64,000 nucleotides of DNA, taken from contig JBAMDO010000076.1 in the NCBI GenBank assembly GCA_037074765.1, forward strand, positions 62,001 to 126,000, given 5' to 3'. The stretch is from Mansonella perstans. Lineage: Eukaryota > Nematoda > Chromadorea > Rhabditida > Onchocercidae. The notes below the pieces were generated by a model, which was not told the origin of the DNA, did no database searches, and worked only from the letters and a program-made list of their open reading frames with translations. Both the position numbers and the translations under genes were made by a program. Shown here piece after piece: positions 12,860 to 27,594 of the stretch; the first letter of the stretch is position 1, and each line of letters opens with the position of its first letter.

Positions 12860-14300
12860 GTGAATAGTGGAGACTACCACGATAAACAATAGAGGTTCTA
12901 AAATTCATAAAGATAATAGTAAAGAGAAGATTGCCTTGGTTACATCGGTTGTCAACAAAACAAACAGTAGTTCGCCAACGATTACAAGTTAGCAGAATGT
13001 GAGTTCCTCAGACAAACACAATCAGAAGGAATCACCGAAGAAGAAGTACTAAATGGAATCTATGCTACAATGAAGACGAGGCTTTATGGAGATTAAGAAG
13101 TTGGCCAGAAAAGTCTGAGTTAAACAACGATAGCAAATACCTTATATCTTTCGAGACATAATCCGGTAGCTGGATTAATTATACTACAGCGACACGAGAA
13201 CTTACAACCATGCCTGAATAGCTCATACTCTTTCGGAAATAAGACGCGAATCCTGGATACCAGAGGGAGGACTGAAGTTAAACGAGTTTTCAATAAATGC
13301 ATGGTTTGTAGGCAGCGGATCACCTAACTATTCAAGTTATTCGTTCTATTATACCCGACCTTCCTGACGTTCGAGTTAAATAATGGTCTAGAGCCTTCGC
13401 ACAAGTTGGTTTGGATTATTTGAGATCTCTTTTTGTTAAGGTCGACGGCAGTGTAATTAAAAGATTGTTAGCCTCATTTACATGTTTCCCATCAGAGCAA
13501 TTCATTTAAAGTTGATAGGCGGTTCATCTACCAAATGCTTTCTACATGTTCTGAAGAGATTCATAGCTAGACTGGTCATCCTGATTTTAAGCGATAGCGC
13601 TGGTCAATTTTAAGTGGTTCTTAAGAGTATTACAATTCCCTGGTCAATGACAAGTCAGCAGATTTGCTAGCTAGAAAAGCTATGATTTGGAAAAACAGAA
13701 TACCGAGATCCCCTGGAATGATGGAGTCTGTGAGAGACTGATCGATTAACGAAGAAAGTAATGAGACGAGCTATTGGAAGAAAACTCTTATGGAAGAGAT
13801 GGAAAGAATTCTCAATATGCAACCATTAACCTATGTCAATTTTGACGACCATATAATGGTACGTTCCATGGATTTCATATCACCTCACGCTTTATCAGCC
13901 TTACCCACAAGTGACGACAAAACTCAAGGCGAATTTTTTTTACAGAGACCAGTCCCAGAGAAAAACTTATCAGATATTGGTTAAACATCTTAAGATCCTC
14001 GATATGTTCTGGGAATTGTGGAGGAAGAAGATTTTAACCAGTACAAAAGAACGAACTTAGAGGGAACATATTGCTCAAAAATCTGCGAACAGAAGAACGC
14101 CACATGAGAATGAAGTTCTCATTTTTTTGGTCGATAAATTAAGAATTCCTCGAATTCCTAGAGATATATGAAGTTAGCAAAAATAAAAGAAATAAAAGAA
14201 GGCAAGGATGAAAGGATAAGAAGCGCCGTACTGGAATTACCCCATGGAAAACTTATCATCAGACCAGTGAATTTATTGCATTCTTTATAAGAATTCAAAA
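12860..14300 (+). pseudogene. BEL/Pao integrase and C-terminal domain, broken
   Basis: Plus-strand relic of the second half of pol. A linker around 12940 reads RLPWLHRLSTKQT. The integrase zinc-binding region (about 13125-13310) keeps the pattern NPVAGLIILQRHE and then VFNKCMVCRQR. The integrase core begins near 13395 with FAQVGLDY and VKVDGSVIKR. A 64-codon open piece at 13790-13984 contains ILNMQPLTYVNFDD, the conserved stretch after the integrase core in this family. The C-terminal part near 14170-14280 reads KIKEIKEGKDERIRSAVLE and LPHGKLIIRPVNLLHS, as in the DUF5641-type end of BEL/Pao pol. Stops and frameshifts occur throughout. Confidence 0.88.
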
Positions 14301-14340
14301 TTCAAAAATTCATGGAACCATTTACACGAAATTGCTTAGT

Positions 14341-14413
14341 AGTTTCCCATACTAGTTATTTTGTTTCTTTAAATCTAAGTTTCCCATACGAATCATTTGT
14401 TCTTTAAATCCAA
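14341..14413. repeat. Two-copy direct repeat, 37-base period
   Basis: The sequence AGTTTCCCATAC occurs at 14341 and again at 14378. Each copy is followed by a related tail ending TCTTTAAATC. It lies just past the integrase end of the BEL/Pao relic and may belong to its 3' untranslated part. Confidence 0.7.
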
Positions 14414-17400
14414 AAAAATTGTATTGAAAATTAAAAATTAAAAGATCAAAGTTAAAATATAGACAGCGATAAAATTAGAAACTATGGAATAAATGTATAG
14501 ATCTGCAAAGCCTTCGTTCAATAATTTCATAAACTCAATTGGTAATTATTTTAGATTTAGGCGAATACATAACTAGTAAAAATTTCAGCAGACAATGTAA
14601 TTTAAAGAAAAAAAGTTTTACAAATTTTTAATTTAAAGAAAAAAAAAGAAAAAACGTACATATTATTTAAACATGAGAATATTCAACTTTTTAAACTAAA
14701 AAATTCATAAGTTTTGGCAATTTTGAAATTCAGGAAAATATCCGTAATCTTATAACTTTGTAATAGCAAAGAGAAAAAGAAAAAGAGTGTAAAACATGCT
14801 CTTTTCGTACTTTGTTTCTAATTTTTATTCGTCGATCATAATCAAAATGAAACCAAATACAAGACTTTGCGATATTTATTCGATATCTATATGGACATCT
14901 ATTTCTCAGGATCAGATTAAGTGCTCTCACATCAGCACTTAATGAAGTATGGTGGACCTGATAACAGTCTATATAAGGCAACAGATACTGTTCTATGCTA
15001 CGTTTCGACTTCAATTTTCTTTCCATTCCTTTATGGGAAATGATATTGTTAGATCAGTTGACGTGCAGTGAATATAACACCATTAATTTCAGAAAAGGTC
15101 AAGATTTTGCGATGGAATCATCAATTATCATCAAACACCTGACATCATCAAAATTGTTTCACATTAAGGTAGACGCGCAGTTCCTTTTATTATCTGATTT
15201 AATTGGAGATTCTATTCTGTAAATTGATTGGAACTTAACTCTCATAAATAATGGAAAATTTATCACTTTAGAATAAGAACTTGAAAATATCACTGTCGGA
15301 AATAAATTTGAATGTAATTTGTGATAAAAAGATACGATAGAATTGATAAATGATTTGATTTGAAAAAAAATATCGTTAGAATACTATTGCTGGCTGTAAT
15401 TTCCGCAAGATAATCATTTAATGAAATTATTTAGTTTGCTAGCGAATATTGTATTCTTGTGAGGATAGTACTAACAAAGAATTGTGGATAAAATTAAAAA
15501 TTATAATATATATCTGTGGATTCACAAGTATTTATGAGTGATTCCATAAATTCGATTCAGAATAATTTCAACTGAAATGAAAACATGAATTTCATTTGAA
15601 ATGAAAACAGGTAGATTTTTTGCTTAATAATTAAATAAAAGTTTTCACAGATTCATGCATATCATCTAGATATAAAATCACTTAATTTTTTAAGTTATAA
15701 GAATCGGAAATTTCGGCGACGACATGTTGTTTGCAAAAAAATTCATAATTTGAAAATATCAAAAATAGCAAAAGAAAAAAAGATGAACATTCAATTTAAC
15801 ACAAAACATAACGTCAAATTACCGCATTAGCGATCACTAATAATGAATCCAAATGATAAAAATGACAATATATGATAGGATAAATGATAAATGCTTTTCT
15901 TCTTACATTTTGATCAATCAGTCGTTTAATCGTTTAATTAATCGCTCATTTTTTTTTCATCAAGATTGCAAAGAATATATAACTTCGTCCTTCCAAAAAA
16001 TAATTGCTGCTAGATTTCCGTTTGCGACAAGTGATGACAATTTCTGTAGCACTGTTCCCTTTTCCTTTTTTCCCTTCCTCTTTTTTTTTATCCAACGGAA
16101 GCTTACCATCTTCGGAATCTACCAACATTATTTTGAATGCTTTACGCCTGTGTATAACTATCCCCGTCCCAGTTTAATTGTTCTCAACATCCTAAATGAT
16201 CTGCATTCTAACAGTTCCATTTTTTTTGTTTTGCGAGCTATTTATTTTCCGCATTTCTCAATTGGATCAAAAAGATGGATTGAAGCCAGTAAACGGGCGA
16301 GTAAATGGTTAAGGTGAAGCTGGATTTTCAATTTCCAGTTATTTAGCTTTGCAGAGATGACAAGCTGTTGGCACTCTTTTTTGACAAATTGAAGATTTCT
16401 CGGGACTTTTTGTCTTCAGGTTTTCCGGTATTTCTTTTTTCAATGCAAGATTAAGTAAATGCTTACGAAATCATTCATCGAAAAGGTTCAGAACTATAGA
16501 ATGGCGGAAAATTGAAGAAAAGTTTGACTAATAGTTGCACTATTCATGAGGATAAGATATAAAAGTTTTTTGAGATTTTTTTTAGATTTTAATAAATTAA
16601 TGGTCCTCGAAATTGTATAAATTGCAAAATTATGACAGCTGAAAGGCAATGTTTACATGCCTGAAAATATGGCAGTGATTGATAGGATGGGAGAATTTTC
16701 AGTGAAATTATTCGACGCTTTCAAAGCTGTTTCATTTGATGCATGATGGATCTATTCCGTTGTAGCTTTTGCAATGATAATCTCATGATATAGCGAACAG
16801 ATAGGAAACTTTTTTAATCTCTTAAACACGAATGATAGCATCTAAAATGTCAAATAAACATTAAATTTTTCAGCTTTATAAAGATTATATCCACTGTTTT
16901 AATTGTCGAAGTATAAAAAATGCAGTTTTCATGTCTTGCACCATTAGCAGTTCTATCACTCTTTTTTCCCGTGTTTGACAACAGTAACACTGCAGGAAAA
17001 ATCTATGTTTACTTGGCACAAATAGTGGAATGGAGTGGAACATAGCCTATCACATGATGCAGACACCTTTATGCTGCGACTTGTTTATTTTCCACTGCTT
17101 AGTTAAATGACAAAAGCACTAATTGAGGAGAATATGTAGAAGTGGTAGCAAGAAAACCAGATGATCCAATTATTTAAATTTTGCAACAAAAACAAATTAA
17201 AAGATTTTTTTTCGCAAATGAACTAGTAGAAACATTAGATTTTGCAGTGCCGACTATCTACAATCCTGTTAACATGTTGATGTAAAAAAAAAAGCTATCG
17301 TGAAAAATAGACAAAAATCTTTGGAAAGCCGAATAAATTAATTAGACGGGGTAGTAATATAAGAAAGTCTTTTTTAAGATCATCTGCGAATCTTTTCCTG

Positions 17401-19740
17401 TTACGTTTTTTGCTTTCTTTTATCATTATGGCAGGTTTATTAAAAGCAAGATAATAATACTGCACTCGATTACTTCAACCATTTTTGTACTGCTATTTTG
17501 TTAGATCTTTGTTGAAAAAAAAAAAAAAAAAAACATGATATGAAATTTGTCGGAACAATGTACCATTGATACCAATTAAAATTGGAAAGTACAAATTAAA
17601 CTCATCCAAATTATCAAATTTTAAGAAATTGAAGTTTTACTGAATAATGATTTCATATTGTGATTAACTGCACCAAAATGTCTATTCGCTAATTGATATC
17701 ATCCGCAAAGTTATGCTTCTCGCTGTATTTTAAAATACTGTCACTACTTCAATTAACCTGAAGAACTGTATTTACGACTATTTTAGCGACTTTGTAGCTA
17801 TTCACTAAACGATTCGCTGTTGCATTAAATTATATCGACCACTTATAATATCAAAAAGTTTCATGAAAGAAAAATTTTGTACGCTTTTAAGACTTCCGGC
17901 TTATTTCACGTTTTTTCCGCCTAATCAGTTCTATACCGTAAATACTTTTGTTCTTCCGCTATCAATTAATCGTTCTTTTTCAATGCTTACAACATTATTG
18001 CTACAAATTAACAATAGTAATAAAAGCAATAATGATAACAAAAATGATAATGATAACGAATAATCGTATTACTTATTCTATTAATATGGCGATAATAATT
18101 TTCCTCGTGGAGAGACGTTGGAAATCACGTTTTGATACCATTCGATTGCCAAAGGCTATAGAGTAAAGGATAGTCAAAAGCATTTAACAAAGGATTTTCA
18201 AAAGCTAATCATATTTTTTTTGCGAAGCGCAACAAACTCATTGTTGTGTTCCAAAGGTACCGCAGATAGTAGCAAACCAAAAAAGCTGTGGAAGGTTAGA
18301 TAGTGTCAACATTATAGTGACTGAACAAAGACAGAAGATAAAAATGTTTATTGGACAAAGTGATTTTAAACATGTAAATTCTAATCAAAATAATTTGGTT
18401 ACTTATTTGTTTACTTATTTAGTTTCTTGTTCCGTTTACTCTGTAAACAAATATATTTCCACATGTTTGAAATCTACAACAAAAAGTTGTAGATTTGTTT
18501 AGCTGTTTTTAGAATATTTTGTTACATTATCATATATTAACAGACTATGTCGAACTGCAATCAGTTAAAGTGTTTGTCTCAAATTCCCTTTTGCAATATC
18601 ATTTCTCATTGATTAATTACTTTTCTCAGTTGTGGTTACTATTTACTTTTTGATTGTACATTTCTTAAAATTAAACTGAATTAGAAAGCTTTCATATTTA
18701 TTTTATTTCATCAGTCTGATTGTTACTTCTCTGAAAGCATTTATTCAGCTATCCTTTGTTACATAGAACGAATCACTTATCAATTAGTACTTTCTGTTTT
18801 ACTATTTATAAATTAGGTGCAATCACATTCAATAATTTGATTAGCAAATCAATTAAAGATCTTTTATTTCCATAACTGCAGAAGTTTTGATGGGAGAAAG
18901 CTGAGAGCATAAGTTGAAGTAAATTTTTTAGCAGTAAATACTTTGTGAAAGGAAGTATGCGGAAATGTTTTTCTTTGAAATTTGATTATTAAATTTGCTT
19001 AGAAGAATAAACTGGAAAAAGAAGAAAAGCCATGTGTCCAATAATAAAATCATCTCGTGGCTCCAAGTAATTTTGAATAGTTTTCGTGATGATAGATGAT
19101 TTACTTCGCATTCTGTTGTCCCGAATTCTCCTAGATATTTTACTTATCCTAATTTCCTGTTTTTTAAAATTTTCTGTTTTTCTTGTTTTGTTTTTTGATA
19201 AATGATTTTTTTTAGTTGTGCCGATAATATCGAATTTGTTTTATATCACTCAAAATTTCATCTTTACGTTTGATTTGTTCTTTAAATTTTTTCAATTTTA
19301 ATTCCAATTTTTTCTTTACACTTTCCCTTGTCTTTTCCCTTGCTTCAATTTGAAATAATTTTCTTCTTAAAAATAGTTATTTGTTTACTAATCGTAAAAA
19401 TTATTTCAGTTTAATTAGAAATGAATGCTATTTAAAAGAATGGATGCAATATGTACGATGAGTTAGGCCTGAATACAGCATGCACTACACTATGGAGTAA
19501 ACTGTGATAATATTATAATATAAATTCTATTAGCAGCAATATAGGTTATATTTCAGATTTGTTAGGTCAATAGAAAGCTAGCAATTAATCCGATTAACTT
19601 TCCTGAGAAGATGAAGATAAGAGGAAATCAAGGACACGGTAAACTAAATGAGAATGGAAAGGATGGAATTAGTTAGCAATCACAATTGCATGTTTATAAG
19701 GTTGTTTATAACCAACCCTTTGCTTTGGGATAATTCCAAT

Positions 19741-19830
19741 TCTATTCGAAATAGGAAATTGGAAAACAATGTGACTTTATAAAATTCTATTCGAAATAGG
19801 AAATTGGAAAACAATGTGACTTGAGCTTAA
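19741..19830. repeat. Two-copy tandem duplication, 45-base period
   Basis: The sequence starting TCTATTCGAAATAGGAAATT occurs at 19741 and again at 19786 with no differences over at least 36 bases, which implies a recent duplication. Confidence 0.9.
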
Positions 19831-22800
19831 ATATAAATGCAATCGTAATTCCGTTATTATTCATAGTGTAATTACAATTAATTTATAACTGTGTTGTAAT
19901 TTTGTCGACAAATTTTCAACAAAAAATTTACATCACAAATTGTTATAGACCATTTTTCCCCAACAAATTTGCAAATATTATTTCTTTAAGAATATTAAAT
20001 TGCTGATTAAAAATTACTTAACTGGCTGTAAATTATCAGTGAACAATTTTGTTCATATGAATTTATACTTCTGATGCAAATTTCTATGGTTTTTTCTGTG
20101 TAGTCGTTCAAATGATTGTATTTTTCTAAGAATAAAACAGAAATGCCCTTACGCTGACCAAGTGGCTAAGTGGCAAATAAAAGATCAAAATGTTTTCAAA
20201 CCATTATGGAAGTTAAAAAAAAGAAAGATTATTTTAAATTCTCCTTTTTAAGCCAATGAAAGTTGCTTCATCTTGTTGACTGATAGAGCGGAAAAGTTAA
20301 GTTTTTAACATGCTTATATACTGTATCTGTTTGCAAAACTTTTAATTTTAAAATTAAAGAGAGAAAAAATGAAGTGAAATAGATGGAAACATAAACCAGA
20401 TATCTGATAAGTCGTTCTTATACTAATTTTCATGCTATTATTCCCTGATGGATTCTTTTGGGCCGATCATTCTTCCATTCTGTGCTTTCCTATTTGCAAA
20501 ATATTAAGTTAACTTATCATATTGTAAGACATATTTTGATAAATGAGTAAAAAACTGAAAGGAAAAGATTCAAATATTATCGAAATGTCATATTCAAATT
20601 TCAAAAAAAGAAGTGCTAGTTGAAATTCTCCATGAAAGAAGTATTAATTCTTTTTTGCTTTTTTTTAATTTCAAAAAAGTGGCAGTTATTTGAGTGGGCC
20701 ATAGCAGGAATGATAATGCCAATATCTTGTCCCAATTTTGAACTGTTTGAAAAATGTTATATGTCATAAATAAATTCCAATTCTAATAGTTCTAGTCTCT
20801 ATTTCATCTATATCATTTTCATTTATCAAGTTATTACAGTGATTACTTTTAACAATTTTCGTTTTTCACGATTTTATTACAATTACGGATTTTGAATTTG
20901 AAAATGATAAGTAATTTTATGTTTACATCATTATGATCTTCTTGATTAAAATTTGTATAACAAATTCATCTTCCAAATAGTCTATGAGATTTTAATTGCT
21001 GTGAATGGGTGGAGGCGCTAAATGTGATAAAAATATGATATAGTGTATCATAACGTTAATGTGATAATAATTAAGAAATCAAAAGAACTGTTGAAGATGA
21101 AGAGAGAAGCTAACAATAGGTTTTTTTTTTTAATTGACATTGATTAATTAAGAATAATCAATTATTTTTAAACTTTTTTCTTACTTGGTGAAAAAAGTTT
21201 GGGCAAGAGAATTTCATTTTCGTTTTGTATCGTAATGTCGCATTTTCTAATTTCAAACAATTTTCTGGTAGGATTGCATGATGTCTGACAAATTCGGTAA
21301 GTATTGACAGTTAATGACACCTGACAGCGAGAGTGCATCTATTCAATCGCATTTAGACTAAAAGGAAGGTTTTAATGATTTATTTGGTTATCACTGCAAT
21401 CAAAGCTTTTGGATCCAAAAAACGAAATACTTACAGCTGGCTAATGTAACTTTTTATTTGTAGCAGTATTGGTTCAACAATATGTGTCTAAATTATTCCT
21501 GATTATAAAACTGGACAAGGCTAGACAAAATTGATTTAAAAACTAAATAAATTCGATGTCTAATCTCATCCGGCGGCAATCATTAATTACTCAATCATTT
21601 CGAGATAGCCGAAAAACAATTTACAAAATTTGGTCAAGTATCATTCGAACTCCTTGAATAGTACTTCTAAAAGTCCTGTATATCGCTAATAAAATTTTGG
21701 ATATTCGAATAAAATTTGGATCAACTCGGAAAAAATTTGAAAGTTTTGTTAATTTTTTTTTATTTAGTTAGTTTTAAATCTTTTTGGAGATAAATATTGT
21801 CTGGAAAAAGCCAGCAAAACAATAAGGCTTTTAGTGTAAAGGTTAGTTTACCAAAAAGCACTATAAACAATAAAACTGAAAAAAGTTCGCTTTTAACCCA
21901 TGTGAGCAAGAGCACTTAAGTTTGCTATATAATTTTCGACACTTTTTTCTCAAAAAAAATTTGCTGAAAACTATTAAATCGACTTTGCAAAGTCAATAAA
22001 CCATTATTTCAAATGTAGCAGCAATGAAGAAGAAGAAAGTAAATTCATCCATCCCATCAAATCTATTAAAAGGATGCGTGACAAATTCTTGTCGTCATCG
22101 AATGATAGCGTAAATATCATCAACATGTCTATTCCATTCTTACCAATATCTTATGATAGAAAATCATTTCGTCTTTTCATTCCATTTTCGATTTTAATCA
22201 AAGTTGTAAAAATCTTGCAATGAAAAAAGTTACCTTTCGATTTCTATCAAAGTTGTCACAAAGTTGGAAGAGGGATATTGGGAAAAAATTTGCTCTCGTT
22301 TAATTTTATCTTCTTTCTTGCTTTTTCGGCTTTTTAGTTTTTTTTTTGATTTGTTCAAGTATCATTAAAGAAATAATATAAGCTGGGATTTCATTGCTTT
22401 ATTCTGTCGTTTGTTTCATTTATCCTTTTGCTTTTTAAATGAATAAAGGAAAACTTTAAACTTTCATTGGAAGTTTGAAGTCCATTAGTCAAAGTTTGAA
22501 AAGCCAAAAATAATCGGATGAAAATTGATTTGATAAAAATAGCTTTTTGAAAGCGTAATTTTTTCTCTCCTTCTCGATCCCTATTTTTCAGTATTTTTCC
22601 TTTTTCACTTTTCATTCAATTGTTTGCAGTTATTCACTTAATATTTGTTTAAGTGAGAATTAGCGATTAATATATTTACTTAGTATTAATTCCCTTTATA
22701 TTTTCGAATAATTTTCCAGCAGTTACTTTCCTATTTTGAAAAGGACACATCCATGCATTTGTATTTTTTTAAATTGTCTAATAATTTAAAATTTATTAAA

Positions 22801-23214
22801 ATTTTTCAAAAACATTTTAACTTGTTCAATTTTTATTCCGTATGGCATTTTATCGGATTAATTTAAAATATTTACGGTGACTTTTTCTGTGGTTTTTCTT
22901 TTTAGTTGTTAAATTATTTGAAATTGTTTTTTTTTCAAAAAACTTCAAAACGATAATAATCAGTTCTAACTTGCTTTTTTTGGAATAGGAAATCACTGCT
23001 AAATAAATATTTGAAAATATGTGGGAATGATTGCTAAGTAAATACAGTAATGAATAAATAATAATCAGTAATAAGATTTAAATATAACTAAATGAATTGA
23101 TGCATGACTAAGTTCGATACAGCATCTTTTACAAATATCAAATGGAAATTGTGAAATGAAATTTATTAAAATATATTCCATATATTAGTTTTCAAGTAAT
23201 CGATGATTATGCTT

Positions 23215-23272
23215 CATCATTATATTTAAATCGTTTATTATCACATCATTATATTTAAATCGTTTATTATCA
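23215..23272. repeat. Two-copy tandem duplication, 29-base period
   Basis: The unit starting CATCATTATATTTAAATCG is present at 23215 and 23244. The copies are identical over the unit. Confidence 0.9.
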
Positions 23273-26200
23273 ACCTATTTCCATTCTTTTTTGGTTTTTT
23301 TATTTTGTATTTTTTGCCCAAAAGTTATATTTAAAGTTACTTAAAAGCAATCTTATGTTAGATAGACTATATTAGAAATATTGAGAAATTTGAGAAATTT
23401 TGAACTCATATTTCAAATCCCTCAATCTTTTTGGCTTTTTTTAAAAATTTTTGAGTCGAATAGATTGCTGTTGTGCTAGCTAGGATTAATAGCTGCTCAT
23501 TTTTGCCATTAATCAGTGCAGTGGAAGATAGCAGGAAATAAACAGCAATAAACTTTTGTGTATTTTCACAAATCATTAATTAATGGCAACTAAGAATTGT
23601 GTGATGATTTCATAAAACAATCCACTGATTTTTGTGCGTATATTTCCAAATTAGCTTATTGGTAATAAAAAGTATCGTGACAAAAATGACACTAAAAATA
23701 AAATGTAACAACATTATGAAAAATTTAAACATAATTGTTTGAAATGTTTCGAAATGTAAATTATGCCTACTTAAACTTCATTGATAATTATTTTCATAAT
23801 TAAATTATAAAATTAAAAAATAATTATGTCGGAGCGAGAAAGAGAGAGTGCAAGGCAGAAAGTGAAATAAAATTATGTCAGAAATGAATTATTTAAGTTA
23901 TCGTAAGAAGAATATTTTTATAACAAAAAAGAGATAAATAGTTGAACCAAAGATTGTGAGAGAGAGAGAAATAATCACAAATCATTACAAGTAATGTAAA
24001 GAATGTTGTTTTTTTTGTTTGTTTTTCCCTTTTTTCTTTTTGTTATAGAAATGATATGTATTTCTGAAGAGAATTTTTCCCTCTTTTTCTTTGTTTTTGT
24101 TTTTGTTAAGTTTAATTAACTTCGTATAATCGCTATTATATTTGTTGCCTTTTTCTTCTCTTATCCTCTTTCGCACTTTCAGTTATTCACTCAACTATAT
24201 GCTAATAGTTCTTTCGGATTTACCGTTTCACTTTTGTTTTCATCAGTTCGAAAAATTCTTTTCATATTTTTTTTAAAATAATTTTTGTTGAACTTCTTTT
24301 CTTTTAATCTTATTTTAATTTAAGCAATTTTATGAGCGTTTAAGAATAGATTAAATTTCGTACTTGTTTTTTATTATCAATTTCGATATTGCTGCAAATT
24401 AGTAGACAGTCCGGCAATGATATTTATGCTTACTTTAATATTTTAACAAAATTTCTGCAATATTTTTTACATTGCTTGAAAGAATTTAATAGTGTAATCA
24501 AAATTAAAAATCTAATTTAATTTAAATCAATTCACATATAATTTAAAAAAATTAATTTAAATCACATATATTTGAAAATTTACAAATGTAATTGAAAAAA
24601 AAGGAAAGAAGTAACGTGTAAAAGAAGTCAAAAAACTGCCTGAAAATCAATCATTCGCTTCATTACAACTATATGACACATATTTGAATCTTTCATGTTT
24701 TTCTGTAGTAAGAAAGAAAAATGAAACAAATGTTTAACATTTGTACTTCAAAATTTGAAATTTGACTTTGTTTTTATTTGGTTTCTAATACATTTCATTT
24801 TTACTTTTGCTTTCTTTCCTTTCGATTTTTCAATTTTTATAAAAACTGGATTTTACACTATCCGACAAGCACAAATGCGTTTGTTACGGACCTAAATTGA
24901 CGCTGATACATAACCGGTACATTTTTTACAGTTCAATTATAGATTCGGATGCATAGCGATATATTTTCAGTAGGTAGAAATTGATACGGTGCAAAAGTGG
25001 TGACAAACACAGCAATCATTTCTTTTACAAGCCGAATATTAAAGTAATATGAAGGAATGTTGAAAAGATGAAACGTATTGCTTTGAAGAATTTTTTTAGT
25101 TAAAATAATATCACATTGAATAATTTAGTCAAAAAAGTTGGAATAATGGGAAAGGCAATTAGTATTTGAGGCAACTTTAGAAATGATAAGACATAAAAAA
25201 TGAAATGATTTTATAAAGTAATTAGTGATAAAGTGATAAAATGATAAGAGGTTATTGCCATAACAGATGTTTTCCTTCTCTTTGAGATTGAATAATTTTT
25301 GAAATTCTTTTTAAAATTTATTTGAATACACTGATTAATATAGAATTTTGCATATTTTCGAAAAGATCATCCATGCTTTTCAAAATCATTTTATATTCAG
25401 GAATTAAATGTGACGACTGAAATAAAATTAGAAATTGATAAATAATTGCTTGACAAATGTCGCACATTAAGCTATCGATAACTAGAAAATAATTATTGCA
25501 TTGATAAATCGCAATTATTGTACCGAGAAATTTCGGAATAACCAAAAATGTAAGAATTGTCAAATATTTGAAATTTTCATTCATTATAAATTTTAAAAGA
25601 TTTTTCATTTCATTGATTGCATTTATCATCAATCAAATAACAAACATTTTATTGATCATCATTTATAGAATAAAATAATTTTAATCAGTAATTTCCATCA
25701 TAGTGTTATCATGATATGTTGCTGATAGCGGTCAATAAATAAAATAACGGCAGTGATAACGATAATGAAAAAATAATCTCTATATGTATTTTTCCTTTAA
25801 ATGAACAGTAATATTAAATATATGTTTATTGTATAATGAATCAAACTGGAATGTGACATTGTGGAAAAAGAAAGTGATAATTTGATTTAATTAATCCATG
25901 CATGTATTTTGCTTGAACTTTATGGTGCCATCATCTTACATTGCATAAATTACTAATTATTGTTGTAAGTATTAATTGCAGCAAATTAATATATATATAT
26001 ATAAAATACTCCAAATTGCTGGGTAATATTTTAACTTTTCCCCTTGCAAGGGAAATTATTTAAAAATAAATTTTAGAGCCAATCAAATATATTATTGAAT
26101 TTCTCTTCTTTTTTCCATTGTATTTTTTTGATACTCTATTAATTTACTTAAAGGAATTTGTTAGTTTATCTAAGCACTAAAGCACTTAGCAGTATTTCAA

Positions 26201-26699
26201 TGTTTCGCCTTTTTTTTAAAAGAGCGATTTCAATACTTTTTTCTTTTCAATTTTCATTAGTGTAAATAAGCAATTTCTAAAAATCTTTTTCTTTTAAGCA
26301 TTCTTATGTAGCGCAATTCATCTTCGTTTTCTGTTGCAAGACAAAAGCGTATCTTGAAAAGATAAAAGCTTTGTATGAATTTCGGGAAAAGTTTGGATGG
26401 AATGAGAAATCAACCGAACTGTCGAAAGTCATTTGTCAAATTTAAAAAAATAAAATTTTGTTAAATATTTTTCACTTTTATGTTTTACTTTCTTTTTTTT
26501 CGTATAAAAATTATAAGACGATTCATTTGTTCTTTTGTTCATTTTTTTGTTTCTTTTTTTTTTGCACTTTTTCAAATGACGAGATTTTTCGGGATAATTT
26601 GACAATTTCAATGTTTTCCATTTCATTTTAATTTTTTTCTGAAAAATTTTTTCGGATATTTATGCTTACAAGTAAGTGCAGATGCAATACAAGTACATT

Positions 26700-26840
26700 A
26701 ATTATTACACACATTGACACGCACACACCCATGCATACCCATAAACACCGACATACCCATATACGTTCATAAACCCATAAATATTTATAAACATACAAAC
26801 ACGCAAACAATCCATACACATCTACAGACATCCAAAACCC
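26700..26840. repeat. CA/CCATA low-complexity tract
   Basis: Degenerate repeats of ACAC, CCAT and AAACCCATA type. The apparent minus-strand reading frame across it is rich in Val, Trp, Cys and Tyr, produced by the repeat, and is not regarded as a gene. Confidence 0.7.
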
Positions 26841-27594
26841 CATACTCAACTAAACAGTGAAATAATTATTTTAATTACTTGAATTGATTCGTTCATTTAA
26901 TCCGTATTTATACTTTCCTATCAAACATAAAACTAATTTCTGTTCTAATTAGTTAAATTTCATTAGAATGGAAAAATGAAGCGAGCATCAAATGCTTATT
27001 TGATTGTTGTTACCTAAAAGTATTACTTGTAGCACAAATATCAAAATTACTTTCGCTTCATTTATTTCCCTTATTTTTTAAAAGATAAGACGAAAAAGGG
27101 AACAAAAGAGGAAAAGAGAAAGCGAGACTGGAATCGAATCCCCTTGATAATAATGACTATGATAATGCCACGATGATGATGATAGTGTTGATGAGGATGA
27201 TAATGATAGTGACAATGATGATAGCTATGGTGATCATAATTTTGATATGTTGGTGTTGATAATTTTGGTGGAAAATTAATCATTAATAAGCAATTTAAGC
27301 GCTATTTTAAATATCAAAGTAATAATATTTCAAAATTTTGCATAACAAAACTTTGTTTAGAATTTCTCTGTAATTTTTCTTCATTATAATAGAATTTACA
27401 TGAAATGAATATAATATGGAATGATGAAGCATAAAAGTAAGCACTAAATTTGATGATTACTTATTAAATTTTTGATTTTATTTCACTTTAATTTAAAAGT
27501 TGAATCAGAAAATTTTTTCCTTTAGCTATGAAATTTTATATTTAAGAAAAACAAAACAAAAAAGCCTCAGGAAAAACATTTCTTAAGCTTTTTT

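Larger units (their letters stand above)
11330..14300. mobile_element. BEL/Pao LTR retrotransposon remnant, internally rearranged
   Basis: About 3 kb of decayed BEL/Pao pol. The minus strand carries the reverse transcriptase and RNase H part (about 12745 down to 11330). The plus strand carries the linker, integrase zinc-binding domain, integrase core and C-terminal domain (about 12860 to 14300). In intact BEL/Pao elements all of these run in one direction (gag, protease, RT, RNase H, integrase). The two halves meet near 12750-12860. The order is what a single inversion of the RT-RNase H block would leave. No gag, protease or clear LTR pair was found. Both halves carry stops and frameshifts, so the element cannot be active. 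Confidence 0.88.

Noticed and set aside
15853..16317. 154-codon open frame, the longest uninterrupted one in the window
   Set aside because: Rich in Phe, Ile and Ser from AT bias, with no domain or signal. A frame of this length could plausibly arise by chance in 64 kb of such sequence, and no flanking exons were found.
25318..25632. 104-codon hydrophobic open frame on the minus strand
   Set aside because: Could mimic a chemoreceptor fragment, but it has no recognisable receptor motif and no partner exons.
26628..26849. Minus-strand open frame rich in Val, Cys, Trp and Tyr
   Set aside because: Product of the CA/CCATA low-complexity tract.
27121..27150. Possible tRNA T-arm (GGATTCGATTCC on the minus strand)
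   Set aside because: The flanking bases do not form the five-base T stem, and no acceptor, D or anticodon arms could be placed.
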